Origin: JALOLV01 sp046295175
Lineage (GTDB): Bacteria > Bacteroidota > Bacteroidia > Cytophagales > Spirosomataceae
Direction of reading: 5' to 3'
DNA: 64,000 nt
NCBI GenBank assembly: GCA_046295175.1
Contig: JBKBNY010000003.1
Coordinates: forward strand, 432,870-496,869
Under the pieces are notes generated by a model. It was not told where the DNA came from and ran no database searches. It saw only the letters and a program-made list of their open reading frames with translations. Shown here piece by piece: positions 33,602 through 42,443 of the stretch. The translations under genes and the position numbers were made by a program. Each line of letters begins with the position of its first letter. Positions within the stretch are counted from its first letter, which is position 1.

Positions 33602-35902
33602 TTAATAATTAAGACCCAAGCCAACACCAAATCCCATATCACTATCATAATGTATTCTTCCTCGTAGATTCTTCGAAAAAATATAATCAAAGCCACCCAT
33701 AAATTCTTCATCGGTGTTTACCATAAACATTCCTCTTAGTCTTTTGCCCAAAGGTATGTCTTCTCTTGATAACTGCAAACGGATATTACCATCAGTAAAA
33801 ACCTCGGATTGTAAACGTACCAACATAGGTAAAGTATAATTGAATCCTAAACTGAATAAGCTACGATTATCTTTGGTATTGGTTTGTCCGAAAATATTTT
33901 TTTCTACTTCATCCATGCCAAATTTTCTGTACCGCCAATCAAATCCAATAAACGGCATAAACCATTGCATTTTACCGATATATCGCCCGATATGGGTTTC
34001 GGTTTCATAGCCGTGTATATCATTGTAACCCAATCGCCATTCAGTACCTACACTCCATCTTGTATTTTGAAGTACCAACATTCCATCATTGCCATTAGTA
34101 GCAAAATCATTTTCAGCCATTAAATGAAGTTGACGGTCATCGGCATATAGTTTTCTTTGGGCTAATTTTGGATTTGGAATAAGTGGATTTGCGGCTTGAT
34201 TCTCATAAGTAAAAACTCGGCCCATTCCGCTCATCATGTGGTATAGAATATGACAATGAAAAAACCAATCGCCTTCAACATTCGCATTAAATTCGAGGGT
34301 ATCGGTTTCCATTGGCATAATATCAATTACATTTTTGAGTGGAGCGTATTTTCCGTGACGGTTAAGGACTCTAAAATCATGACCGTGCAAGTGCATCGGG
34401 TGTCTCATCATCGAGCCATTATAAAGAATCAATTTTACATTTTCTCCTTTTTTTATCAATATTTTGTCGGTTTCCGATACCACTTTATTATCTAAACTCC
34501 AAACGTAGCGATTCATATTACCGCTCAATTCAAATTTCAATGTTTTTGTAGTGGCCACCGGCAATGTTGTAATTGTAGGCGATTTCAACATTGCATAATT
34601 GAGTGTAACGATATTGCCCGATGGTTTATGAGATTCGTGTGGTGTATCTTCCATTTTCATCTTTTTCTCATTGCTACCCGTAATTTCTGGATACATAACC
34701 GAATTCATATCCATTTGGTTGAGACTCATCGACATACCCATATCATCCATACTTCCATCCATATTCATCATATCGTTCATCATCTTCATCCCCTCGAAAT
34801 ATTTCAATTTTGGCATGGCTTGTGCTTTCATTTTCATTCCATCACCCATCCATAAAGAAGATGACTTTGTGCGGTCTTCGGCAGTAGCCAAAAACTCATA
34901 ACTCATACCGTTTTCGGGTATAGTTACAACAATGTCATAGGTTTCAGAAACAGCAATAATCAATCTATCTACTTCAACAGGCTCAACGTCGTTTCCATCA
35001 TTGGCTACTACTGTAATTTTTCCACCTGCATAATTGAGCCAAAAATAGGTAGATGCCCCACCATTAGAAATTCTCAATCTAACTTTTTCGCCACCCTTCA
35101 ACTTTGAAAGAGAATACTCATTTTTGCCATTTATTAAAAACTTGTCGTAATAAATATCGCTAACGTCCATTGCATTCATTCGTTTCCACTCATTTTTGAG
35201 CTTCGTACCCAAATATCCTTGTTTGATGGCTTCGCCATAGCTTTGGGTTGTCCCTTTTTTAATAGCAAACCAATCGGTAGCATTATGTAGCATTCTGTGA
35301 ACATTCACAGGCTTATAATCTGTCCATTCGCTCAGAATAATCGGGAAAGTTGGTAAATCGTCTATACCTTTTCGGAATGTTGGGTCATCGGGTCGCTTAT
35401 TCATGATAAAACTCCCATACATACCTATTTGCTCTTGAAGTCCTGAATGACTATGGTACCAATGTGTGCCATGTTGAATAATAGGAAATTTATACAAATG
35501 AGTAGTTTGGGGCTTAATAGGCATTTGGGTTAAATACGGTACACCATCCTCTTTATTTGGTAATAACAAACCATGCCAATGCAACGATGTTGATTCATTC
35601 AATTCATTGTGTACATAAATTTCGGCAGTATCGCCCTCAATGAAAGAAAGCGTAGGCATAGGTATTTGTCCATTAACTGCAATTGCTCGCTTGGATTTGC
35701 CACTAAAATTCACGACAGTATCTCTCACGTACAAATCATAACGGACGGTTTTCGACGTATGATTTTTAGAGATATTATCATTGATTTTTTCGACGTTTGT
35801 TGCTGTTTTTTTAGTTATAGGTGCTGTATGAAGCCCATGTTGTGCCTTTAAGGAAAAAGTCCAAAAAGAAATTCCTACGATTACTGAAATTATAAATTTC
35901 AT
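33602..35902 (-). CDS. Multicopper oxidase (CopA/PcoA type) fused to a CopB-like C-terminal domain
   Basis: A 766-residue exported protein with a signal peptide at residues 1-20. Three cupredoxin domains carry the copper ligands: HWHGL (near 108), HYHSHSG (near 148), HPMHLHGH (near 483) and HCHILYHMMSGMG (near 528). A Met-rich insert (about 370-405, many MM/MD pairs) probably binds Cu(I). The last 140 residues (from LHLMAENDF) resemble the outer-membrane CopB barrel (GRYIGKMQWFMPFIGFDWRYRKFG...DSDMGFGVGLGLNY). PcoA and PcoB are normally separate, so this is a fusion. It oxidises Cu(I) to the less toxic Cu(II). Confidence 0.9.
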   Translation of the reverse strand: MKFIISVIVGISFWTFSLKAQHGLHTAPITKKTATNVEKINDNISKNHTSKTVRYDLYVRDTVVNFSGKSKRAIAVNGQIPMPTLSFIEGDTAEIYVHNELNESTSLHWHGLLLPNKEDGVPYLTQMPIKPQTTHLYKFPIIQHGTHWYHSHSGLQEQIGMYGSFIMNKRPDDPTFRKGIDDLPTFPIILSEWTDYKPVNVHRMLHNATDWFAIKKGTTQSYGEAIKQGYLGTKLKNEWKRMNAMDVSDIYYDKFLINGKNEYSLSKLKGGEKVRLRISNGGASTYFWLNYAGGKITVVANDGNDVEPVEVDRLIIAVSETYDIVVTIPENGMSYEFLATAEDRTKSSSLWMGDGMKMKAQAMPKLKYFEGMKMMNDMMNMDGSMDDMGMSMSLNQMDMNSVMYPEITGSNEKKMKMEDTPHESHKPSGNIVTLNYAMLKSPTITTLPVATTKTLKFELSGNMNRYVWSLDNKVVSETDKILIKKGENVKLILYNGSMMRHPMHLHGHDFRVLNRHGKYAPLKNVIDIMPMETDTLEFNANVEGDWFFHCHILYHMMSGMGRVFTYENQAANPLIPNPKLAQRKLYADDRQLHLMAENDFATNGNDGMLVLQNTRWSVGTEWRLGYNDIHGYETETHIGRYIGKMQWFMPFIGFDWRYRKFGMDEVEKNIFGQTNTKDNRSLFSLGFNYTLPMLVRLQSEVFTDGNIRLQLSREDIPLGKRLRGMFMVNTDEEFMGGFDYIFSKNLRGRIHYDSDMGFGVGLGLNY

Positions 35903-36044
35903 ATTATTTTGATTTTCTTTGGCTTACAAAAAATAGAATAACCCCCAATCAACGAGGTGACTTACGAATCCTTCGTCGAAATTCTGCTTTTTTCATTTTA
36001 AACCACATTGTTAATTTCATTAAAAAATTCAATCTTGACTAACC

Positions 36045-36211
36045 TTTAATACATTGTAAACTAAGTACATTCAATTTTTGCCGCAGAAGGTCGCAGAATT
36101 AAAAACGCAGACTATCGCAAATGAATAAGTAATCAGCGAATATCTGCGTTACTAAATCAGCGGGAATCTGCGAGAAAAAAATCATACTAATTTAGTTTAC
36201 AGTGTATTTAA
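36045..36211. mobile_element. MITE-like miniature element next to the CopZ gene
   Basis: The element of 157 bp (36050-36206) has 15-bp terminal inverted repeats with one mismatch (left TACATTGTAAACTAA, right the complement of TACACTGTAAACTAA) and is flanked by the 5-bp direct repeat TTTAA (36045-36049 and 36207-36211). Its interior is an imperfect palindrome built from CGCAGA/TCTGCG units. It carries no ORF. The right target duplication contains the stop codon of the copper chaperone gene. Confidence 0.8.
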
Positions 36212-36420
36212 GCCAATGATTCAATCTTAAAACCTACTTTTCTTATCGCTTCCATGATGGTTTCTGGAGAAACATTTGAATTTTTAATGGTCAAAATTTT
36301 ATCTGGATTAGCAGTATCTACTACCCATTTATCTTCTCCAACTGTTGAGTTTAATGAATTCGTTACTCTCGCTACACAGCCACCACAATTAATATTAGTT
36401 TTGAATGTTTGATTTTTCAT
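36208..36420 (-). CDS. copZ: Copper chaperone CopZ-like HMA protein
   Basis: A 70-residue single HMA domain beginning MKNQTFKTNINCGGCVARVTN, with a CxxC copper-binding loop at about residues 12-15. It ends IMEAIRKVGFKIESLA like other CopZ proteins. It lies 30 bp after the CopA ATPase in the same direction, so the two form an operon in which CopZ delivers Cu(I) to CopA. A MITE-like element abuts its stop codon. Confidence 0.88.
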   Translation of the reverse strand: MKNQTFKTNINCGGCVARVTNSLNSTVGEDKWVVDTANPDKILTIKNSNVSPETIMEAIRKVGFKIESLA

Positions 36421-36450
36421 GATTATGTTTGTTTGATTGTGATTAAAATT

Positions 36451-38871
36451 TTATAAACTTCTGCCTTTCAATCTAAGGCTATTGGTCACTACAGAAACCG
36501 AACTCAGAGCCATCGCCGCTCCAGCAATCATTGGGTTTAATAAATAGCCATTGATAGGATACAGCACTCCCGCCGCAATCGGGATACCAATGAGGTTATA
36601 AATAAATGCCCAAAAGAGGTTTTGTTTGATAGTGGAAGTAGTGATTTTTGATAATTTGATGGCCTGACCAATTTTTGTTAAGTCAGATGAAATAATGGTC
36701 ATTTTGGCAACATCCATTGCAATATCACTGCCTTTTCCCATAGCAATACTAACATCTGACTGAGCTAAGGCACTGCTATCATTGATGCCATCGCCTACCA
36801 TTGCTACTACATTTCCTTTTTGTTGTAGAGATTTAATAAAAGCTGCCTTTTGAGCAGGCAAAACTTCGGCTTGAAAGTTTTCTATTCCTGCTATTTTGGC
36901 TACTAAGGCGGCTGTTTTGGGGTTATCGCCGGTGAGCATATACACTTGAACACCATTAGCTTTTAATTGACTAATCGCATTTTTAGAGGTTTCTTTGATT
37001 TGGTCTTGAATGGCAACTACCGCTAATGCTTCTTTAGAATTACTAAACCAAATGACTGTTTTGGCTTGTTCGAGCCAGTATTGGGCTTTTTCTTGAAGAG
37101 CAAAATCAATTTTAATTGAATGATTGTTGAGTAGGTTCTGATTACCAATTAAATAAACTTCATTTCCGATTTGTGCTTTTGCACCAAACCCCGTGATACT
37201 TTCAAAATGATTTACAGTAATCGAGTTAACATCTTTGAAATGATTGACAATGGCATCAGCCAAAGGATGTTCGGATTGTTTTTCTACTGAAACCAATGCT
37301 TCGAGTAAAATGGGGTCCTCTTTTTTCCAAAATATATTCGTAACAGTAGGTTTACCTTCGGTTATTGTACCAGTTTTGTCTAAAACCACTGCATTGATTT
37401 TGGTAGCCAATTCAAGGCTTTCGGCATCTTTAATCAAAATTCCATTTTCGGCACCTTTACCTACACCTGCCATTATTGCTGTCGGGGTGGCTAATCCCAA
37501 GGCACAAGGGCAGGCAATTACTAAAACCGTAACCATTGTTAGCAAACCCTGTATTAGCCCATTTTCTCCGCCCAAAATAATCCAAGTAATGAGTGTAAGT
37601 ATTGAAATGATTATGACAATTGGCACAAATATTCCTGCAATTTTATCTACTAATTTCTGGACAGGGGCCTTGCTTCCTTGTGCTTCTTGAACCATTTTTA
37701 TGATGTGGGCCAAAATCGTATCACTACCAATTTTAGTAGCTTTGAATTGGAAGCTACCTTTTTGATTAATTGTACCCGCAAAAACTTTATGATTAACTGT
37801 TTTTTCAACAGGTATGGGTTCGCCACTCAACATACTTTCATCAATAAATGAGTTGCCAGAAATGATTTCTCCATCAACCGGAATTTTTTCACCCGGTTTT
37901 ACCAGCATCACATCGTCTATCTTGATGGCTGTGATAGAAACTTCCATCTGATGGCCACCCTGATGCACAATCGTGACAGTTTTAGGCTGCAAGCCCATGA
38001 GCTTCTTTAAGGCAGACGAGGTTTGTCCTTTGGCTCTTTCTTCTAACCATTTACCTAATAAAATAAAAGCAATGACTACCGCTGCCGCTTCATAATATAC
38101 GTGAGCATGTAAGCCTTTGTTATGCCAATAACTTGGGAATAGCGTATTAAATACACTAAATATGTATGCTACACCTGTACTCAATGCTACCAAAGTATCC
38201 ATATTGGCAGAACCATGTTTGGTTTGTTTCCAAGCATTGATGAAGAATTGCCCACCAAAAATAAATATTACGGGGGTAGCCAATGCCCACATGATATAAT
38301 TTCCATAGGGCAAATCCATGAAAAACATGGCGATTAAGACTATCGGAATAGATAAAATAATAGCCCCGATTGTTTTTTTCTTTAATGTATCAAATTTTTG
38401 TAGTTTAGCTTTTTCTAATTCGTCTTTAGCTTCTTCGCTTTCATCAATCAATATGTCATAACCGATTGATTGCAAAGCCTTTTTTAATTCTTTGGGTTCA
38501 ACCAGTGTGGGGATATACTCTACTTGAGCCATGGCATTGGCGTAATTTACACTTGCACTGATGACACCCGTTTGATTTTCGAGAATAGATTGTACACTAC
38601 TGGCACAACTGGCACATGTCATGTTTAAAACGGAAAAGTTTTTCTTGAAAGTTGTTACTCCGTATCCTAAATCTCGAATTGTTTTGACCGACTTGATAAG
38701 CGTTTCGTTATTGGGCAGAGAGCTAATGACAGCTTTATTGTTATTCAGTTCAACTTTATGGCTCAAAACACCTGAAACATTGCCCAGTCCTTTGTCAATA
38801 ATCAAAGCACAGTGTTCGCTTTCTACTCCTTCAAGAGGTATGTCGAGCGTGATATTTTTATTAGTTTCCAT
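36451..38871 (-). CDS. copA: Copper-exporting P1B-type ATPase CopA
   Basis: An 806-residue ATPase with two N-terminal HMA-like domains; the first (residues 5-75) has lost its CxxC and the second has LNMTCASCASSVQ (near 83). Eight membrane helices follow, with CPCALG, the phosphorylation site DKTGTITEG (about 500), HPLADA and GDGINDSSALA. It pumps Cu(I) out of the cytoplasm for detoxification. The degenerate first HMA may be a structural or regulatory remnant. Its promoter region shares the copper element at 38942-38960. Confidence 0.94.
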   Translation of the reverse strand: METNKNITLDIPLEGVESEHCALIIDKGLGNVSGVLSHKVELNNNKAVISSLPNNETLIKSVKTIRDLGYGVTTFKKNFSVLNMTCASCASSVQSILENQTGVISASVNYANAMAQVEYIPTLVEPKELKKALQSIGYDILIDESEEAKDELEKAKLQKFDTLKKKTIGAIILSIPIVLIAMFFMDLPYGNYIMWALATPVIFIFGGQFFINAWKQTKHGSANMDTLVALSTGVAYIFSVFNTLFPSYWHNKGLHAHVYYEAAAVVIAFILLGKWLEERAKGQTSSALKKLMGLQPKTVTIVHQGGHQMEVSITAIKIDDVMLVKPGEKIPVDGEIISGNSFIDESMLSGEPIPVEKTVNHKVFAGTINQKGSFQFKATKIGSDTILAHIIKMVQEAQGSKAPVQKLVDKIAGIFVPIVIIISILTLITWIILGGENGLIQGLLTMVTVLVIACPCALGLATPTAIMAGVGKGAENGILIKDAESLELATKINAVVLDKTGTITEGKPTVTNIFWKKEDPILLEALVSVEKQSEHPLADAIVNHFKDVNSITVNHFESITGFGAKAQIGNEVYLIGNQNLLNNHSIKIDFALQEKAQYWLEQAKTVIWFSNSKEALAVVAIQDQIKETSKNAISQLKANGVQVYMLTGDNPKTAALVAKIAGIENFQAEVLPAQKAAFIKSLQQKGNVVAMVGDGINDSSALAQSDVSIAMGKGSDIAMDVAKMTIISSDLTKIGQAIKLSKITTSTIKQNLFWAFIYNLIGIPIAAGVLYPINGYLLNPMIAGAAMALSSVSVVTNSLRLKGRSL

Positions 38872-38891
38872 CGTTTGATTGTTTAATAAGG

Positions 38892-38960
38892 CAAAGTTAT
38901 TGGGGGATAGTACAAAACTGATTACAGGTATTTTGATTAGATTTATATAATTTTCTGAAT
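38892..38960 (-). promoter_or_regulatory. Copper-cluster promoter/operator upstream of copA
   Basis: A 19-bp element, TTTATATAATTTTCTGAAT on the plus strand (38942-38960), lies 43 bp from TAACTTTG, a perfect minus-strand -7 box (38899-38892). The identical element at the identical distance precedes the HYC_CC_PP gene at 45187-45255. Similarity continues beyond as GNGCTT..CAG. Candidate binding site of the HMA-AraC regulator. Confidence 0.7.
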
Positions 38961-38978
38961 AGTGCTTCTCCAGAAATT

Positions 38979-39010
38979 AAAAGGGTTCTAAATCGAGTTA
39001 GAACCCTTTT
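38979..39010. terminator. Terminator ending the upstream copper operon
   Basis: AAAAGGGTTCTAA (38979-38991) pairs with TTAGAACCCTTTT (38998-39010) around a 6-nt loop, with T-runs on both strands. It closes the long minus-strand unit that runs from 45169 to 39024. Confidence 0.9.
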
Positions 39011-39023
39011 TTAAATACCTTTT

Positions 39024-40406
39024 TTACTTTATTGTTTCTTTTACGCTACCACAAGTGAGCATCGAACTCCCATAATAAGGGTTTTTGATGGCACTTTCAT
39101 TACTCAACCATGCCGCTTTTTTCATTGGGCAGTATTGTTGGTAAATGGGTTCTGATGAAAGCTTTACACCTTTCGCCATTGTGTAGAAATTATCCGACAA
39201 ACTTTCAAAAATTTCTCTTTGTTTCTTCAAATCTTTAGAATCTGCGATTTTCTGTGCATCTTCTATTATTTTGGTGTTTACTTTCATAAACTCCATGTGT
39301 TGCTTCGTTTCCATTTTACCCATATCGACCGCTTTCATTGCTGATACCAACGATTTGGCTGCAACGGCCGAAGCACTGGCATCTGAAGCTACCAAGGCAT
39401 TTTTAATGGCGTAATAAGCATCTAAAATTGGCTGTAAGCTTGTTTTTGCTTGCATTTCATTCATCGAAGCCTTATCATTTCCAGTGTGCGAATGATTACC
39501 ATGCTCGGTACTATGGCTGGCCGTTATTGTACTTGGTGCCGGAGCAACTACTCCTGTAGCTTTTTGCCATTCTGCAACTTTTTTCTGCAAGTTCTCTACT
39601 ACCGACTTCAAGTTTTTCTTAGAAGCTAATTCGATTGTCTTCTGAGCCGAAACAATTGCAGCAGAATAATCCTTTTGCTCCTCTAAAATTTTTGTGGTCA
39701 AGTTGGCATAAGAATAGTTGTCGCTCACCATTTCTTCTGATTTCTTTGACCATGCTAACGCCTGTTTCAAATCCTTTTTGTTTGCAAAATAATATTGAGC
39801 GGCATTATTGAAAAATTTTGCATCTTCTAACTTCTCAACGTTTATTTTGGTATTGATGTCTTTCATAACAACATCATCAGCATTGCTCTGAATCGGGATT
39901 TTTACTTGTGTATTTTCCCAATTTAGGTATAAATTAGCCGAATAGTTTGGCATGATGTCTTCTATCGAAATTGAAAAAGACTCATACACACGAGTGGTTG
40001 TTTCGGGCTTAACCTTGATACGAAAAACATCCTTTTTTGCATCATAACTGAATGCTCCATGACCAGTAGTGTCAGTATTAAGAATGATAGTCCACTCGCT
40101 TAAATTTGGAATGCTAAATAAAGAATAATATCCTTTTTTTACCTCTTTACCACCAAATTTTACATCATCACTAAAACGAATTTTTGTGCTCTCGCCTGCA
40201 CCAGTTCGCCAGATTTGGTCGAATGGAATCAATGCTCCAAATATCTTACGTCCACGCATTAGTGGGCGTTCATATTTGACAGAAATATCGGTAAAACCCA
40301 CTTTTTGTTTCCATTCAGCTTCTGGGCTTGGTGGGGGTGTTTTTAGCTCAACTTGGGCAAATGCCATCTGGCAAATCCCGAGAAGCATGATTACTGTTTT
40401 TTTCAT
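39024..40406 (-). CDS. DUF2911-DUF3347 fusion protein
   Basis: A 460-residue exported protein. A signal peptide (MLLGICQMAFAQ) precedes a DUF2911 domain (residues 20-175; KYERPLMRGRKIFG, WRTGAGESTKI), a helical TPR-like segment (190-275), a His/Ser-rich linker (SHSTEHGNHSHTG) and a C-terminal DUF3347 domain ending YQQYCPMKKAAWLSN...NPYYGSSMLTCG. DUF3347 is associated with copper/silver efflux proteins and its Cys/Met/His residues suit Cu(I) binding. The fusion suggests a periplasmic copper-binding role. Confidence 0.85.
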   Translation of the reverse strand: MKKTVIMLLGICQMAFAQVELKTPPPSPEAEWKQKVGFTDISVKYERPLMRGRKIFGALIPFDQIWRTGAGESTKIRFSDDVKFGGKEVKKGYYSLFSIPNLSEWTIILNTDTTGHGAFSYDAKKDVFRIKVKPETTTRVYESFSISIEDIMPNYSANLYLNWENTQVKIPIQSNADDVVMKDINTKINVEKLEDAKFFNNAAQYYFANKKDLKQALAWSKKSEEMVSDNYSYANLTTKILEEQKDYSAAIVSAQKTIELASKKNLKSVVENLQKKVAEWQKATGVVAPAPSTITASHSTEHGNHSHTGNDKASMNEMQAKTSLQPILDAYYAIKNALVASDASASAVAAKSLVSAMKAVDMGKMETKQHMEFMKVNTKIIEDAQKIADSKDLKKQREIFESLSDNFYTMAKGVKLSSEPIYQQYCPMKKAAWLSNESAIKNPYYGSSMLTCGSVKETIK

Positions 40407-40427
40407 CGTTTGAACTGTTTTAGATGA

Positions 40428-40781
40428 TTAATGGTGCATTGCTTCGCCATCTTTTTTACAACAAGATGGTAGTTTTTCGTAGCTTTTTTCATTGGCTACT
40501 GTTTCGTCGGCATCATAACCAGCATCGTTGATTGCCTTTTTAAGTTTATCAACATCAGTTTTTTTTGAATTATAACTGATGGTTACTACTTTATCTTTTA
40601 AATCAAGATTAGCTTCGGTCACACCTTTGGTAAATGCGAGTTGTTTTTCGATACGCTCTTTGCACATTTCACAAATTGCCGAAGTTTTAATTTTGACTTT
40701 GGCTGGTGGCTCTGCTCTAAAAGCGGAACTTAAAATTGAGAACAGAGCGATTGCCAATACAGAAAAAATTGAATGTTTCAT
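40428..40781 (-). CDS. Secreted HMA-domain metal-binding protein
   Basis: A 117-residue protein with an N-terminal signal sequence (about 23 residues, ending SAFRA), an HMA domain with ICEMCKERIE (CxxC) and a tail KLPSCCKKDGEAMHH that adds a CC pair and terminal histidines. It is MerP-like in layout and probably binds copper in the periplasm. It lies between the DUF2911/DUF3347 gene and the YncE-like gene with short spacers, in one operon. Confidence 0.87.
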   Translation of the reverse strand: MKHSIFSVLAIALFSILSSAFRAEPPAKVKIKTSAICEMCKERIEKQLAFTKGVTEANLDLKDKVVTISYNSKKTDVDKLKKAINDAGYDADETVANEKSYEKLPSCCKKDGEAMHH

Positions 40782-40803
40782 TGTCTTAATTATTTATTTT
40801 TAT

Positions 40804-41865
40804 TTACAGTTTGATTACGATTCCGTTTGGTTTTTTTCCAACCTTAATGTTTTTGATGAGTTTATGCTGCATCACATCTACCACCGAGACACTTGCAGCT
40901 TCTTGATTGGTTATGTAGGCGGTCATATCTTTAAACGCAATGGCATGAGCACCTGCCGCAGTTGAGATAGCTCCCGAACGAACCATTTTGCCCGTGGCAT
41001 CTTTTGTCCACCAATGAACTTTACCAGCCGTTGGGTCAGTTACCCACATTTCTTTCATGTCGGCATTGTATGCAACAAACCCCGGCATAAAACCAAGCGT
41101 TACTGTTTCTACTACATTGAGTGTTTTTACATCAATAATCGAAACGGTCTGGCCGTCTTCATTATCTACGTACATCCTTCCATCGGTTCCAACCCATGCT
41201 CCCACAGGATTTTTCCCAACGGGTATTGTAGCCATAATTGCCTTTGTGTTAGGATTAATTGCCGTGACAGTATTACTGCCACCATTGGCAACAAAAGCAA
41301 CCGACCCATCTGCCGAAAAAGTTATTTCTGCGGGTTCTTTACCCACTGAAATGGTGTTTTTTAAGGTATAGGACGTAGCATCATAAATCAAAACCTTGCC
41401 ATTATTGTCCATCTGAGATGTCCAAATTTCTTTGCCATCAGGTGAGTAAATCGCATTGTGATTCATACCAATCGAATCGAACACTTTTATATTTACGCCT
41501 TTGGTGGCATCTAAAACGGCAACTTTCCCGACCATCCCCATTGTATTTACTGTATGACCAGCACTCAAATCCATACCGGGAGCAGCGATAGAAATTTGGG
41601 TTTTGCTTGGGTTTAGGTAAATATGATGTGGATATGCAAGCGATTTACCCATGTTCATACCTGCCATTTGTGTACCTGTGTTGTCGGTTAATTGAATTGT
41701 ACTTGCAACTTCGTTACTATTTAAATTAATGACCGAAAGAGTACTACTTTCGCCATTGACTACGTAGGCAGCAGGATAATTAATATTTAGCTCGGGTTGA
41801 AAATTATCCATTTTCATACACGAACTAATCATGATGCTAAGACTAACTATCGCTAATTTTTTCAT
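40804..41865 (-). CDS. YncE-like beta-propeller lipoprotein
   Basis: A 353-residue protein with a lipobox (SIMISSCMK). The rest is repeats of about 42 residues of the YVTN/YncE type (AYVVNGESSTLSVINL, VAVLDATKGVNI, AFVANGGSNTVTAINP, MYVDNEDGQTVSIIDV, AYITNQEAASVSVVDV), giving a seven-bladed propeller. In copper clusters such proteins may bind metal or partner proteins; a function cannot be read directly. It is 2 bp from the regulator gene upstream in the operon. Confidence 0.85.
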   Translation of the reverse strand: MKKLAIVSLSIMISSCMKMDNFQPELNINYPAAYVVNGESSTLSVINLNSNEVASTIQLTDNTGTQMAGMNMGKSLAYPHHIYLNPSKTQISIAAPGMDLSAGHTVNTMGMVGKVAVLDATKGVNIKVFDSIGMNHNAIYSPDGKEIWTSQMDNNGKVLIYDATSYTLKNTISVGKEPAEITFSADGSVAFVANGGSNTVTAINPNTKAIMATIPVGKNPVGAWVGTDGRMYVDNEDGQTVSIIDVKTLNVVETVTLGFMPGFVAYNADMKEMWVTDPTAGKVHWWTKDATGKMVRSGAISTAAGAHAIAFKDMTAYITNQEAASVSVVDVMQHKLIKNIKVGKKPNGIVIKL

Positions 41866-41867
41866 TA

Positions 41868-42431
41868 TTAAATCTGATTGATTGAAATTCGTTTGTTTTC
41901 TTTCAGTTGCTTGAAATGACTTGGGGTCAAACCCGTAACCTTTTTGAATTGCATCGAAAGGTGCTGAACACTGCTATAATATAATAAGTCGGCAATTTGA
42001 CTTAAAGTGTATTCATCGTACACCAAAAGTTCTTTTACCTTCTCAATTTTCTGATTGATTAAATACTGCTCAATGGTGGTGCCTTCAACTTCCGAGAAGA
42101 GGGTAGTTAAATATTTATATTCTCTACCTAATTTCTCTGCAATATGAGCGGATGGGTTAATTTTCTTCAACTGTTCTGGCTGAACTTGGACCAACTCGAT
42201 AATTGTAGTTTTTATAATATGTACTATTTGTTTACGTTTATCGTCGAGCAATTCAAAACCATAAGATTTTAGATTTTGAGATATAATTTCTGTCTGACGG
42301 TCGTCTAAATCCGTACATGTTTCAACAACTCCCAAATCTATTCTTGTTGTAGGAATATTGTTTTTACTGAATAAGTCTGCAACTACCATTTTGCATCGGT
42401 CGCAAACCATGTTTTTAATGTATAAAATCAT
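41868..42431 (-). CDS. AraC-family regulator with an N-terminal HMA-like metal-binding domain
   Basis: A 187-residue protein. Residues 1-70 form an HMA-like fold with NMVCDRCKMVV (CxxC) and a second Cys in VVETCTDL. Residues 80-180 are an AraC-type HTH pair (YTLSQIADLLYYSSVQHLSMQFKKVTGLTPSHFK). This looks like a one-component copper sensor in which the HMA fold binds Cu(I) and the AraC domain binds DNA. It is encoded inside the cluster it probably controls. The inner part of the protein matches AraC well; the sensing role is inferred. Confidence 0.85.
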   Translation of the reverse strand: MILYIKNMVCDRCKMVVADLFSKNNIPTTRIDLGVVETCTDLDDRQTEIISQNLKSYGFELLDDKRKQIVHIIKTTIIELVQVQPEQLKKINPSAHIAEKLGREYKYLTTLFSEVEGTTIEQYLINQKIEKVKELLVYDEYTLSQIADLLYYSSVQHLSMQFKKVTGLTPSHFKQLKENKRISINQI

Positions 42432-42443
42432 GTTGTCTCCGTT

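Noticed and set aside
36070..36170. Repeated CGCAGA/TCTGCG units, considered as a CRISPR or direct-repeat array
   Set aside because: Units are inverted and irregularly spaced without equal spacers; they form the interior of the MITE-like element.
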